DNA of 64,000 nucleotides from VAZQ01 sp035263865 (GTDB lineage Bacteria; Pseudomonadota; Alphaproteobacteria; Rhizobiales; Xanthobacteraceae): the NCBI GenBank assembly GCA_035263865.1, contig DATFQX010000305.1:30125-94124 (forward strand). Reading direction: 5' to 3'. Positions 25,926 through 34,454 of the stretch are shown here, in pieces; the stretch's first letter is position 1, and each line of letters opens with the position of its first letter. Both the position numbers and the translations under genes were made by a program. Under the pieces are notes generated by a model. It worked only from the letters and a program-made list of their open reading frames with translations, was not told where the DNA came from and ran no database searches.

Positions 25926-26285
25926 ATGGCGAAGATCATTCTTGCCGAGGACGATAGTGATATGCGGCGCTTTCTGGTGAAAGCGCTGCAGAACGCCGGT
26001 TACGACGTGATCTCGTTTGACAATGGGCTGTCGGCTTATCAGAGGCTACGGGAAGAGCCGTTCGAGCTTCTGCTGACAGATATCGTGATGCCCGAGATGG
26101 ACGGCATCGAACTGGCGCGCCGCGCCAGCGAACTCGATCCCGACATCAAGATCATGTTCATCACCGGCTTTGCGGCGGTGGCGCTGAATTCCGATACGGC
26201 GGCGCCGCGAAACGCCAAAGTCCTGTCGAAGCCAGTGCATTTGCGCGAGCTTGTGAACGAAGTCCAGAAGATGCTCGCCGCTTGA
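25926..26285 (+). CDS. cpdR: CpdR-like single-domain response regulator
   Basis: 119-residue stand-alone receiver domain. Acid pair Asp9-Asp10, phospho-acceptor Asp52 (LLTDIVMPEMDG), Thr80 and Lys102 (SKPVHL) are all present, with no output domain. The sequence MAKIILAEDDSDMRRFLVKALQNAGYDV and the C-terminus ending MLAA fit CpdR, which in its unphosphorylated state primes ClpXP to degrade cell-cycle proteins and is switched off by the CckA-ChpT phosphorelay. ATG 25926 is preferred over GTG 25914, which adds four residues. Confidence 0.9.
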   Translation: MAKIILAEDDSDMRRFLVKALQNAGYDVISFDNGLSAYQRLREEPFELLLTDIVMPEMDGIELARRASELDPDIKIMFITGFAAVALNSDTAAPRNAKVLSKPVHLRELVNEVQKMLAA

Positions 26286-26299
26286 GACGCGCGCGGTCC

Positions 26300-26328
26300 T
26301 TGCTTCGTCGCAAAGCAGCCGATATGAC
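26300..26328 (+). promoter_or_regulatory. putative promoter of tRNA-Val
   Basis: TTGCTT (26300-26305), 17 bases, TATGAC (26323-26328) stand 12 bases before the mature 5' end of the tRNA. Both boxes are imperfect; placement just before a tRNA supports it. Confidence 0.4.
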
Positions 26329-26340
26329 GAGGGGCGGCTC

Positions 26341-26415
26341 GGGCGCGTAGCTCAGCGGAAGAGCACTACCTTGACATGGTAGGGGTCACAGGTTCGATCC
26401 CTGTCGCGCCCACCA
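26341..26415 (+). tRNA. tRNA-Val (anticodon GAC)
   Basis: 75-base cloverleaf with acceptor arms GGGCGCG (26341-26347) and CGCGCCC (26405-26411), D arm with GCTC...GAGC, anticodon stem CTACC/GGTAG enclosing TTGACAT with GAC at 26373-26375, and T arm ACAGG TTCGATC CCTGT. Discriminator A and an encoded CCA (26413-26415) follow. It reads GUC and GUU valine codons. Confidence 0.97.
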
Positions 26416-26655
26416 TTCGATACTTCGGCTGCCGCAGAACCACTTACGTTTCGCAAGCTCTGACCTGCGTCGCACGTCGGGATTCCCGACAGCGCCGCCT
26501 GAGACTGCTTTCTCTTGGACTGCAGGTCGTGTAGCCTTTGCTCCGGCCGCTTCAAGTGGGCGATGCCGACGTCTCCGGGCGCATGTCTCAATAATTTTTT
26601 GCTTCCCGGTACTCCGAACATGCGCCCTGCAGATCGTGCGCGCGAGGGCAACGTC

Positions 26656-27636
26656 ATGCAGCCGCTTCGTCGTCGCTTTCTGAGCCTCGCCTGCGCCGCC
26701 GCGGCGTTGCCCGTCGCCACGATTGCGGCGGCGCAAAATTATCCGACGCGGCCCGTGCGGATCATCGTGCCGTTCGCGGCCGGCGGTCCCGCTACCGTGC
26801 TGGCGCACGTCATCGCGCAGCCGCTGACGGAGACCTTCGGCCAATCCTTCTACGTGGAAAATCTGCCGACCGGTGCCAGCAATGTCGGCACCGCCACGGC
26901 CGCCAAAGCGCCTCCGGACGGCTATACCTTGCTCATCGTGACCCCGAGCTTCGTGATTAATCCCAGCCTCTATCCCAGGCTGACCTATGATCCGATCAGA
27001 GATTTCAAGCCGGTCATGTTGGCGGTGACTTCGCCCCACGTCTTGATCGTCAATCCGGCCTTCCCGGCGAACAGCCTGCAAGAACTCATCGCGCTAGCGA
27101 AGGCAAATCCCGGCAAATACAGCTACGCGTCCGCCGGTACGGGCCAGTCAGCACAGCTGGCGGCCGAATTGTTCAAGCTCGCGTTCGGGCTGGACATCGT
27201 GCACGTGCCGTTCAACGGTGGTGCTCCGGCGATGAATTCGACCATCGGGGGACATACGCCGATGGCGTTCAACGCGTTGCCGTCGGCGGCAGCGCTCATC
27301 AAGGAAGGCAAGCTGCGTGCGCTCGCGGTGACGAGCGGCGCGCGCGCCCCGGAATTTCCCGATGTGCCGACGCTCGCCGAGGCGGGCGCCCCCGGCCAGG
27401 AGTCGCTGTTCTTCCAGGGCATCGTCGCTCCGGCTGGGACACCAAAGGAGATCGTCGACCAGCTCTATCGCGAGATCGATAAAATTCTCGCGCGGCCCGA
27501 GGTGAAAGAACGCCTGGCCGCGATCGGCTTTGCCGTCACGGCCAGCTCACCCGAAGAATTCCAAGCCCAGATCAAGTCGGAAACGGCACGATGGGCGAAG
27601 GTCATTCGCGACGCAAACATCAAAACAATCGAATAA
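26656..27636 (+). CDS. Bug/TctC-family tripartite tricarboxylate transporter binding protein
   Basis: 326-residue periplasmic solute-binding protein of the TTT family. Signal peptide of Tat/Sec type (PLRRRFLSLACAAAALPVATIAAAQ) then NYPTRPVRIIVPFAAGG, the family entry motif; GTPKEIVDQLYREIDKIL is the usual C-terminal block. ATG 26656 has GAGGG eight bases upstream. No TctA/TctB membrane genes are nearby, so it is an orphan binding protein, as is common for the Bug group. Ligand unknown, generally carboxylates. Confidence 0.9.
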   Translation: MQPLRRRFLSLACAAAALPVATIAAAQNYPTRPVRIIVPFAAGGPATVLAHVIAQPLTETFGQSFYVENLPTGASNVGTATAAKAPPDGYTLLIVTPSFVINPSLYPRLTYDPIRDFKPVMLAVTSPHVLIVNPAFPANSLQELIALAKANPGKYSYASAGTGQSAQLAAELFKLAFGLDIVHVPFNGGAPAMNSTIGGHTPMAFNALPSAAALIKEGKLRALAVTSGARAPEFPDVPTLAEAGAPGQESLFFQGIVAPAGTPKEIVDQLYREIDKILARPEVKERLAAIGFAVTASSPEEFQAQIKSETARWAKVIRDANIKTIE

Positions 27637-27651
27637 TGCGGGGGACGCGCC

Positions 27652-27988
27652 ATGAAGGGAGTGACGGATTCGAGCGCGCTCTACGAGGTCGAGCGTCGCG
27701 CCTATCATGCGGTGCGTCCAGGATTTCGCATCGCCGAGCTTCAGATCAGCCCCGCGCAAAAGGGTGCCCTGGCACTATCATAACAACGTCCACGACACGT
27801 TCTACGTCGTGACGGGAGCCATTCGCATCTTCCTCCAGGATCCAAAAGAAGAAGTACGGCTGACGCCTGGACAGACCTATTCGGTGTCGCCGAAGCGCCC
27901 GCACCTTGTTACGAACGCCGGTGACACGTCGGCTGTGTTTCTCGTCCTGCAAGGCATCGGGGAATACGATTTTGTCCCGCTGACCTGA
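27652..27988 (+). pseudogene. cupin-domain gene broken by a +1 frameshift
   Basis: ATG 27652 opens YEVERRAYHAVRPGFRIAELQISPAQK, then stops at TAA 27781. The remaining cupin continues one frame over as VPWHYHNNVHDTFYVVTGAIRIFL to the stop at 27986-27988, ending GIGEYDFVPLT. Removing one G of GGG 27762-27764 joins them seamlessly. Metal-site His pairs (HYHNNVHDTFYV) and the second cupin motif (PHLVTNAG) are intact. It is either a true frameshift or a sequencing slip in AAAAGGG. The gene follows the binding-protein gene by 15 bases and may share its operon. Confidence 0.75.
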
Positions 27989-28004
27989 ACGACGGGCTCT
28001 CTTG

Positions 28005-28095
28005 TCCGCCATGCCCGCGCTTGTCGCCGGCATCCGCGTCTTTATCTGTGCTCAAATTGAAGACGTGCATGGCCGGGACGAGCCCGGCCATGACG
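28005..28095. repeat. composite inverted palindromic repeat
   Basis: Two inverted copies of the same short repeat face each other: the left arm begins CCGCCATGCCCGCGCTTGTC (to 28041), the right arm is its diverged reverse complement (28060-28094). The right arm contains a perfect 9-bp hairpin ATGGCCGGG-ACGAG-CCCGGCCAT. It lies between the broken cupin and a convergent gene and may terminate or stabilise both messages. It is the same family as 8231-8270. Confidence 0.6.
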
Positions 28096-28127
28096 AAGTT
28101 CTAGGTCCGATATGATCGGAACGTCGG

Positions 28128-28817
28128 CTAATTGGCGGCAAAGCAGTAGAACAAGCCGTTGCCTCCGGTGCCTCTCAGATCGTTCTGGCTACAGCCGCCC
28201 TCGGGCCCGCGCGAGGGGTGCGACGAATTCCACGATTTAGATACGGCGTCGTCGCGCAAACCCCTGCGGTCGATGTGGCCGACCATCGCCGCGCCTTGGG
28301 TGCTGCTCGTCCAGTTGCGGCAGGTTCTATCCTCGCCGCCCGGAAACGCGCGTCCGTCCGTCTGCGAGCCGGTCAGAACGTCGTGGTAATTGGGCGTATA
28401 GCCCATGCCGGCGACCATGGTGCCCCGCTCGGTCAGCGACGTCTGCATGCCGAGCTTGTTGGTGTCGCCGTGCAGATCGTCGACGTTTTGGGCGACAACC
28501 TCGCTTTTGAAATTCTGCCAGGGGCCGTGTCCGATGCGGTCGCGGGCATTGACTGCTTGCGCGCCGTCCGTTGCCTGGCTGCTGAGATAGGCGCGCCACG
28601 TCTTGCCGCCCGCACCCGCGCCTTGCGCGAGCGTCTGGCAGTGCCGATCAGCCCCTTCCAAGCCGCCAAGGTCTGCGCCCTTGCCCGGCCCGTTGCTGGT
28701 GACGAAGAAGGTCATGTTCGGCGATTGCGGCGGGGGCTGTTGCGCCTGGCTCGCTGTGCAAGCCAGGGACACGGCCGCAACCGATGCAACAATCGCGAGG
28801 CACTTGGTCTTGGACAT
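28128..28817 (-). CDS. secreted endostatin-like protein, hypothetical
   Basis: 229 residues from ATG 28817, which has GGGAGGG six bases upstream. A signal peptide (KCLAIVASVAAVSLACTASQAQ) is followed by MTFFVTSNGPGKGADLGGLEGADRHCQTLA, then AYLSSQATDGAQAVNARDRIG and near the end TCRNWTSSTQGAAMVGHIDRRG plus CSQNDLRGTGGNGLFYCFA. The order of conserved Cys, Trp and Gly resembles the endostatin/C-type-lectin-like fold seen in bacterial exported proteins. At least four Cys could make disulfides. No operon partner. Role is unknown; binding to carbohydrate or matrix is a guess. Confidence 0.65.
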   Translation of the reverse strand: MSKTKCLAIVASVAAVSLACTASQAQQPPPQSPNMTFFVTSNGPGKGADLGGLEGADRHCQTLAQGAGAGGKTWRAYLSSQATDGAQAVNARDRIGHGPWQNFKSEVVAQNVDDLHGDTNKLGMQTSLTERGTMVAGMGYTPNYHDVLTGSQTDGRAFPGGEDRTCRNWTSSTQGAAMVGHIDRRGLRDDAVSKSWNSSHPSRGPEGGCSQNDLRGTGGNGLFYCFAAN

Positions 28818-29070
28818 TTTTGCCCTCCCGTTCGAGCTGGTGATCGACTTCCAACGCACCTGGCAAGAAACCTAGCAATGAAAATCCCATCGCGCCAATG
28901 GCCGTGCGCCACGCCCAATGCCCTCCGTCGCCGCCATCCTTTGACCGGCTCCGGCTTTATGCTCACATTGGTTCGCAAACGAAATAAACACCGAAAGTCC
29001 GCGGCTATTCCCGCGGTTGACGGCGTAATACGCTTTCGCGGGTGGTGATTTCAATCGCGGAGAAACCAGC

Positions 29071-30057
29071 GTGATCATCGATTGGCATTCGCACATCTAT
29101 ACGCCGGAGGAGGCGGCCGACGATCGTGGCGCCGCCGATGGCAAGAGCGGGCCGAAATGGGGCGAAGGCGGCTGCCCTATGGTGCTCGAGAACTTCCTCG
29201 ATGCTCATTACAAGAACGGCATCGATATCAGCGTGGTGACCAACGCCGCGCATTATCTGCGCGGCAAGGCCACACATGAAGAACTGCCGGCGGTGCAGAA
29301 GTGGAGCGATTATGCCGCCGAGGTTCAAGAGAAATACAAGGGCACGCTCTACTCCTTCGCCACCATCCTGCCCTGCGGGGGCCCTCCCTTCATCAAGGAG
29401 GCCGAACGCGCGATCCGCGAGCTTGGACTCAAGGGCATCTTCATTCATTCCAGCCACAAGGGCCATTATCCAGACGACGACGAAGCACGCCCGTTTTGGG
29501 AACTGGTGCAGGACCTCGACGTGCCGGTGATGATTCATCCGCCGCATCTCGGCTTCGGGGAGGAGCGGATGAAAGAATATCGCCTCGCCTCCAGCATCGG
29601 ACGCCCGTTCGATCTTTGCTTGGCGCTCGCACGGCTGATCGTGCGCGGCATCCTGGAAGACTTTCCGCGTATGAGAATCGTGGCCTCGCACGGCGGCGGC
29701 GGTATCTGCGAGACCATCAGTCGGATGGACTACGCCTACGAATTGCAGGACGAGGCGTTTTTTCTCGGCTCGTACGCCCCGATGAAGATCAAGCACCCAC
29801 CGAGCTACTATCTCAAGAGGATGTACCTCGACACCGTCACCTACAACCTGCCGGCAGTGAAGATGGTGCTCGACTGGATCGGCTCCCAGCGCGTCATCTA
29901 CGGCAGCGACGCGCCGCCGCTGACCTCGCTCAAACCGCGCGCGATCAAGCTGATCAATGACCTCGACATCACCGAAGGAGAGCGCGATGCGATCTTCTTC
30001 GCCAATGCCGCCGGGCTGCTGAAGCTGCCAGTCGGCCCATCAGGCAAGGTCGCGTGA
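29071..30057 (+). CDS. amidohydrolase family 2 metal-dependent hydrolase/decarboxylase
   Basis: 328-residue TIM-barrel enzyme of the amidohydrolase-2 (ACMSD-like) group. It begins IIDWHSHIYTPEE with the first metal His pair; MIHPPHLGFG, ASHGGGGICET and YGSDAPPLTSLKP supply the other metal/base residues. These enzymes decarboxylate or hydrolyse aromatic and related carboxylic acids. GTG 29071 is chosen because GGAGAAACCAGC precedes it and HSH would otherwise lack an N-terminus. Substrate is not deducible. Confidence 0.83.
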   Translation: MIIDWHSHIYTPEEAADDRGAADGKSGPKWGEGGCPMVLENFLDAHYKNGIDISVVTNAAHYLRGKATHEELPAVQKWSDYAAEVQEKYKGTLYSFATILPCGGPPFIKEAERAIRELGLKGIFIHSSHKGHYPDDDEARPFWELVQDLDVPVMIHPPHLGFGEERMKEYRLASSIGRPFDLCLALARLIVRGILEDFPRMRIVASHGGGGICETISRMDYAYELQDEAFFLGSYAPMKIKHPPSYYLKRMYLDTVTYNLPAVKMVLDWIGSQRVIYGSDAPPLTSLKPRAIKLINDLDITEGERDAIFFANAAGLLKLPVGPSGKVA

Positions 30058-30105
30058 GCAACCGCACCGGACGAATGTTTGCAGCGTCCGCTGCATGAGG
30101 GCCTG

Positions 30106-30134
30106 TTGACGAGCCGACGGCGCATGCCTACGTT
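30106..30134 (+). promoter_or_regulatory. predicted housekeeping promoter of rpmJ
   Basis: TTGACG (30106-30111), 17-base spacer, TACGTT (30129-30134), about 55 bases ahead of the rpmJ start. It is one of the best sigma-70-like matches seen in the window. Confidence 0.5.
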
Positions 30135-30189
30135 CCGCGCAACTTTGTGAAACGGCGCGAGCCGTGCGGGTGCGCGCGAGGGTGAAATC

Positions 30190-30315
30190 ATGAAAGTCCG
30201 CAATTCGCTGAAATCGCTGCGCAGCCGCCATCGCAGCAATCGTCTCGTCAGGCGCAAGGGTCGGGTCTACGTGATCAACAAGGTCCAGCGCCGCTTCAAG
30301 GCCCGCCAGGGCTGA
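30190..30315 (+). CDS. rpmJ: 50S ribosomal protein L36 (C-minus form)
   Basis: A 41-codon gene: MKVRNSLKSLRSRHRSNRLV continuing through RRKGRVYVINKVQRRFKARQG. This is the long alphaproteobacterial L36 lacking the zinc-binding cysteines. GAGGGTGAAATC upstream supplies the ribosome site. L36 is a small 23S-binding protein of the large subunit. It is a single gene set between an amidohydrolase gene and a TPR gene. Confidence 0.97.
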   Translation: MKVRNSLKSLRSRHRSNRLVRRKGRVYVINKVQRRFKARQG

Positions 30316-30417
30316 GTGCGCTTCGCGAGGCAAATGCTTGGGGCCTGCGGGCCCTTCGCGGCTGCCCTGACCAAATCTCGTCTTTATCGCCCCGGGATGC
30401 GGCATTACACTTTATCT

Positions 30418-31041
30418 ATGAGCCGGCGATTCCTAGCCCTGTTCGCGACAGTGGCGCTTGCAGCGTGGACGTTGCCGGCGCTGGCCCAATCGATCGATCC
30501 CGAGCCGCTCAAACCGATCGAGCCGCCGGGCGCGTTGCCGCGGGCCCAACGCGGCGACAAGACGCAAAACCTCGACCGGCTGTTCGCGGCGCTCAAAGTC
30601 GCGCCTGACGACGAGAGCGCCAAATACATAGAGAACCGCATCTGGGCGATTTGGCTCGCCTCCAGCAGCGATACCGCCAACCTGCTGATGGGTCGCGCCA
30701 AAACTGCGACCGACAGCAAAGATTTCGACCTTGCGATCAGGCTGCTAAACGCCATCATCGACATCCGGCCGGATTTCACCGAGGCCTGGAACCGGCGTGC
30801 AACCGTCTACTATACGAAAAAGGACTTTGGCCGCGCGCTTGCCGATATCCATGAAGTGCTGGCGCGCGAGCCGCGCCATTTCGGTGCCCTTTCGGGCCTC
30901 GGCATCATCCTGCAGGAGCTTGGCGACGACAAAGGCGCCCTTGATGCGTTCCGCCGTGCACTTGCAATCCATCCGCACCTTGAGCGGATACCTGAGCTAG
31001 TGCAGAAGCTGAGCGAAAAAATAGAGGGCCGCGAAATCTGA
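30418..31041 (+). CDS. exported TPR-repeat protein
   Basis: 207 residues from ATG 30418 (ATG 30397 is an alternative). A signal peptide (FLALFATVALAAWTLPALAQ) is followed by a Pro-rich linker and at least three tetratricopeptide units (DFDLAIRLLNAIIDIRPDF, DFGRALADIHEVLAREPRHF, DKGALDAFRRALAIHPHLER). A periplasmic scaffold role is likely; partners are unknown. Common as a stand-alone gene in rhizobia. Confidence 0.82.
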   Translation: MSRRFLALFATVALAAWTLPALAQSIDPEPLKPIEPPGALPRAQRGDKTQNLDRLFAALKVAPDDESAKYIENRIWAIWLASSSDTANLLMGRAKTATDSKDFDLAIRLLNAIIDIRPDFTEAWNRRATVYYTKKDFGRALADIHEVLAREPRHFGALSGLGIILQELGDDKGALDAFRRALAIHPHLERIPELVQKLSEKIEGREI

Positions 31042-31104
31042 ATCAGAATTTGATGAGGCTCAATAGTCGGACCGGTTTTCCTGATTACTGAGCATCGATC
31101 CTGA

Positions 31105-32538
31105 TCACTGGTTGCCGGCCTCGGCGCCTACGAACGCGATGCGCAACATGTTTGTCGCGCCCGGCGTTCCAAGTGGGACTCCGGCGACGATGATCACGCG
31201 CTGACCGACATTGGCGAATCCGTCCCCGCAGGCCAGCCGGCACGCGCGCTCCACCATATCGTCGAGATCGTGGGCGTCCTCTGCGACGATGCAGTGCACG
31301 CCCCAAACCAGTGAGAGGCGGCGGCCGGTCGACAGTCTCGGGGAGATCGCCACAATCGGCGGCTTCGGCCGCTCGCGAGCGACGCGCAACCCAGTGGAGC
31401 CCGAACTCGTCCAGCAGACAATGGCGGAAAGCTCGAGCGTCTCGGCGATTTGGCGCGCTGCCGCGGCGATCGCGTCGGCACCCGTCGCCTCCGGCTCTGT
31501 GCGCTGGGCATGAATGATGGTGCGATAAATCGGGTCGCCTTCCACTTCCTCGGCAGTGCGGTTCATGGTGGCGACCGCCTCGATCGGATATTGCCCGGCC
31601 GCCGATTCAGCCGAGAGCATGATGGCGTCCGCTCCCTCGAAGATGGCCGTTGCGACGTCCGAGACTTCGGCCCGGGTCGGGACGGGACTCGTGATCATGG
31701 ATTCGAGCATCTGGGTCGCAATGACGACCGGCTTGCCGGCGCGACGGGCGGTACGCGTCATCTGCTTTTGCAGCCCGGGCACCTTTTCGACCGGCATCTC
31801 GACGCCGAGATCCCCGCGCGCCACCATCAATGCGTCGGCAAGATCCATGATCTCGCCAAGGCGATTGATTGCCTGCGGCTTCTCGATCTTAGCCATGACT
31901 GCAGCCCGACCGCGTGTGATCTTCTTCGCCTCGGCGATGTCGTCGGGTCGCTGGATGAAGGAGAGCGCAACCCAATCGACGCCGGCGTCGAGGCCGGCGT
32001 CGAGATCGGAGCGATCCTTTTCCGTCAGCGCCGAGAACGGCACGGTGGTGTCGGGCACGCTGACGCCTTTGCGGTCGGACAGTTTTCCGCCGACCTCGAC
32101 GCGCGTGAGAATGCGGCGGCTGTCTGCCTCAATGACGACGAGCCGCACCTTGCCGTCATCGAGGAGAAGCGTGTGGCCCGGCTCGATGGCGGCAAAGATT
32201 TCGGGATGCGGCAGGTGCACGCGGTTGGCATCACCAGGAGCGGGATCAGCGTCGAGCGCGAAGGTTTCGCCTTTGGTTAGCGTCGCTGGATTGGCCGCGA
32301 AGCTGCCGACCCGGAGCTTTGGGCCCTGCAGATCGAGCAGAATCCCGATTGGGCGACCGTGCTCGGTCTCCACCTCCCGGATAGCGGCCGTGAGCTCGCG
32401 CATGCGCGCATGCGTGGTATGGCTCATATTGATGCGAAACACGTCAGCGCCTGCCTCGAACAGGCTGGCGATCACGCTTCGGTCTGAGGAGGCGGGGCCG
32501 AGGGTGGCGACGATCTTGGTCCGGCGCAGACGTCGCAT
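31105..32538 (-). CDS. pyk: pyruvate kinase
   Basis: Makes pyruvate and ATP from phosphoenolpyruvate and ADP. 477 residues from ATG 32538: RTKIVATLGPASS at the N-terminus, RINMSHTTH, MAKIEKPQAI (catalytic Lys and Glu) and the MVARGDLGVEMP block with metal Asp, then MLESMITSPVPTRAEVSDVA. The C-terminal allosteric domain is complete. The ATG shares its A with the TGA of the upstream DUF1036 gene (TGATG), so translation is probably coupled. Confidence 0.96.
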   Translation of the reverse strand: MRRLRRTKIVATLGPASSDRSVIASLFEAGADVFRINMSHTTHARMRELTAAIREVETEHGRPIGILLDLQGPKLRVGSFAANPATLTKGETFALDADPAPGDANRVHLPHPEIFAAIEPGHTLLLDDGKVRLVVIEADSRRILTRVEVGGKLSDRKGVSVPDTTVPFSALTEKDRSDLDAGLDAGVDWVALSFIQRPDDIAEAKKITRGRAAVMAKIEKPQAINRLGEIMDLADALMVARGDLGVEMPVEKVPGLQKQMTRTARRAGKPVVIATQMLESMITSPVPTRAEVSDVATAIFEGADAIMLSAESAAGQYPIEAVATMNRTAEEVEGDPIYRTIIHAQRTEPEATGADAIAAAARQIAETLELSAIVCWTSSGSTGLRVARERPKPPIVAISPRLSTGRRLSLVWGVHCIVAEDAHDLDDMVERACRLACGDGFANVGQRVIIVAGVPLGTPGATNMLRIAFVGAEAGNQ

Positions 32539-33113
32539 CAGTTGCGGCTTCGGGACGGAGGCGTCGGGGCGCCCGGCCGGCCTGCCGTCGGAGGAGTCTG
32601 CAGCATCGGCACGCGCGATTGGAGGGGCTGCATCGGTGTTTGGTCGGCCGATTCGGTAAGCTGGACTGTCCAAGAGGGTTGGTCGCCGGTGTCGACTTCG
32701 AAAAAGCCGGTGCGGTCATAACCGCGCGCCAAGCAATCCTCAGTGCCGCGGATCGTGAACTCCTTTTCCCGCGTGCACATGAAGGCCTGGCCGGACCATT
32801 CGCCGCCGCGATCATAGTCGACGGCGTAGATATAATAGAAGCGAGCGACCAGGGCACCTCGCAGTACCGTCTCGCAGCTACGCGCGGAAATGTTCCACCA
32901 GCCCTCCGTGGTCCAGCCGTCGTTCTCCTTATAGCCGATGGCGATGCCGACCCGGTTGCCGGTGTTATTGCAGAGGCGGAAATCGGCCCTCGCTGGAGAG
33001 CCGGGCCACGCGAATGCCACGAGAGCCAGCGCGGCAGCAGCAAGCGCACGGGCGACCCTCCGCCGAGCGACGGGCCTGCGCTGAAGTCCAGTTCTCGTGA
33101 ATCGGTGTGTCAT
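32538..33113 (-). CDS. DUF1036 exported protein
   Basis: 191 residues with a twin-arginine-rich start and signal (RRVARALAAAALALVAFAWP) before ADFRLCNNTGNRVGIAIGYK, the DUF1036 entry. Further family blocks are GWWNISARSCETVL, YYIYAVDYDRGGEW and FMCTREKEFTIRG; four Cys suggest disulfides. ATG 33113 is preferred to GTG 33134. The C-terminal 45 residues are Pro/Arg-rich. DUF1036 proteins sit upstream of pyk in many Hyphomicrobiales; their biochemical role is unknown. Confidence 0.85.
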   Translation of the reverse strand: MTHRFTRTGLQRRPVARRRVARALAAAALALVAFAWPGSPARADFRLCNNTGNRVGIAIGYKENDGWTTEGWWNISARSCETVLRGALVARFYYIYAVDYDRGGEWSGQAFMCTREKEFTIRGTEDCLARGYDRTGFFEVDTGDQPSWTVQLTESADQTPMQPLQSRVPMLQTPPTAGRPGAPTPPSRSRN

Positions 33114-33167
33114 GTCGCCCGCACGCAAGCCCACTTGACGGCTTACATACCGATATCGCGTGAAGTG

Positions 33168-34454
33168 TTAAGTACTGTCAACGAGGATCGCCCGGAAGTC
33201 ATTCACGTTGGTCAGCGTCGGCCCCGGCGTTAGCAGATCCCCAAGCTTCTCAAAGAATTCCGTCGAATTATTGTTGCGCAGAAACGCGGCCGGATCGAGG
33301 CCTAGATCAGCCGCGCGAACGAGAGTCGTGCCATCGATGAAGGCACCCGCAGGATCCTCTCGCCGACCTCCTCCGCCATCGGTGCCATCGGTGTCGCCGG
33401 CCAGTGCCGCGATGCCTGCGGCCCGAGCGAGCGCCACGGCCAGCGCCAGCGCATATTCCTGGTTGGGTCCCCCGCGGCCGCGGCCGCGCAGCGTCACGGT
33501 AAGTTCCCCGCCCGATAAGATCACGGCGCGTCGTCCCTTCTCTTTGAGATCGAGGGCAAGTCGTGCCTGCGTGAGGGCGACTTCGCGCGCCTCGCCCTCG
33601 ATCGCGGTGCCCAGCAGGATGCAGTCGTATCCGGCGGCTCGCGCGGCGCGTTCCACCCCGCGAAAAACGTCGGCGGGCCGCACCGCCAGTTCGAAGGAGG
33701 TGTCGATGAAGACCGGATCACCAGTCTTGGGCGTCTCGTTTGCAGGGTCGCCCAGCGCCTGCGCCACTACCCGCGGCACGGTGAGGCCACGGCGCGCCAG
33801 GATGGCCCGAGCATCGGCGAGCGTAGTCGGATCTGGCACCGTGGGGCCGGAGCCGATCACAGCGGGGTCATCTCCCGGCACATCGGAAATGGCGACGGCA
33901 ACAAGCGGCGCGGGAAACGCACGTTGTGCAAGCCGTCCGCCTTTGATGCGTGAGAGGTGCTTGCGAACGGTGTTGATCTCGACAATCGACGCGCCTGAAG
34001 CAAGAAGCGCACGCGTGACTGCTTGCTTGTCCGCGAGTGAAAGGTCGGCAGCTGGAGCGACCCAGTTTGCCGAGGCGCCGCCCGAAATTAGGACCAGCAC
34101 CAGATCTTCCGGCCCGGCGGATTCCGCCAAGGCGAGCGCCTCGATCGTCGCGGCAAGACCTGCGGCATCGGGCAGCGGATGGCCGGCCTCGACGACGCGT
34201 ACGAATCCGGTGGGGCAACCATAGCCGCGACGGGTCACCGCCAGGCCACTGATGCGGCCTGGTGGCATGCCGCGCTCCTCGACGTAGTGACGCTCCGCGA
34301 CTTGCGCCATGGAACCGGCGGCCTTGCCGGCCGCCAAAATGATCAGCCGTCCGGAAGGGGGTGCCGGCAAATGCGGCCGCAAGCAGCCCTCGGGGTGCGC
34401 GGCGGCCACTGCCGTGCGGAACAGCCCCTCGAGAAAAAGCCGTCTCGATTCCAT
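33168..34454 (-). CDS. glycerate 2-kinase (MOFRL family)
   Basis: 428 residues, the GckA/TtuD type that phosphorylates D-glycerate to 2-phosphoglycerate and links serine/C2 metabolism to glycolysis. N-terminal MOFRL-associated domain: ILAAGKAAGSMAQVAERHY, LVLISGGASANWVAP, NTVRKHLSRIKGG; C-terminal MOFRL domain: ILSGGELTVTLRGRGRGGPNQEYALALAVAL then DTDGTDG. It lies upstream of DUF1036-pyk on the same strand, fitting a glycerate-to-pyruvate route, but 55 bases separate them. Confidence 0.93.
   Translation of the reverse strand: MESRRLFLEGLFRTAVAAAHPEGCLRPHLPAPPSGRLIILAAGKAAGSMAQVAERHYVEERGMPPGRISGLAVTRRGYGCPTGFVRVVEAGHPLPDAAGLAATIEALALAESAGPEDLVLVLISGGASANWVAPAADLSLADKQAVTRALLASGASIVEINTVRKHLSRIKGGRLAQRAFPAPLVAVAISDVPGDDPAVIGSGPTVPDPTTLADARAILARRGLTVPRVVAQALGDPANETPKTGDPVFIDTSFELAVRPADVFRGVERAARAAGYDCILLGTAIEGEAREVALTQARLALDLKEKGRRAVILSGGELTVTLRGRGRGGPNQEYALALAVALARAAGIAALAGDTDGTDGGGGRREDPAGAFIDGTTLVRAADLGLDPAAFLRNNNSTEFFEKLGDLLTPGPTLTNVNDFRAILVDST

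Noticed and set aside
26352..27081. minus-strand frames over tRNA-Val and the Bug gene (GGRDRDRTCDP-type peptide)
   Set aside because: The C-terminal peptide is the known false translation of tRNA genes.
26341..29070. genomic island inserted at tRNA-Val
   Set aside because: No integrase gene and no repeat of the tRNA 3' end were seen downstream.
29005..29796. 263-codon minus-strand frame
   Set aside because: Opposite the well-supported amidohydrolase and without recognisable motifs.
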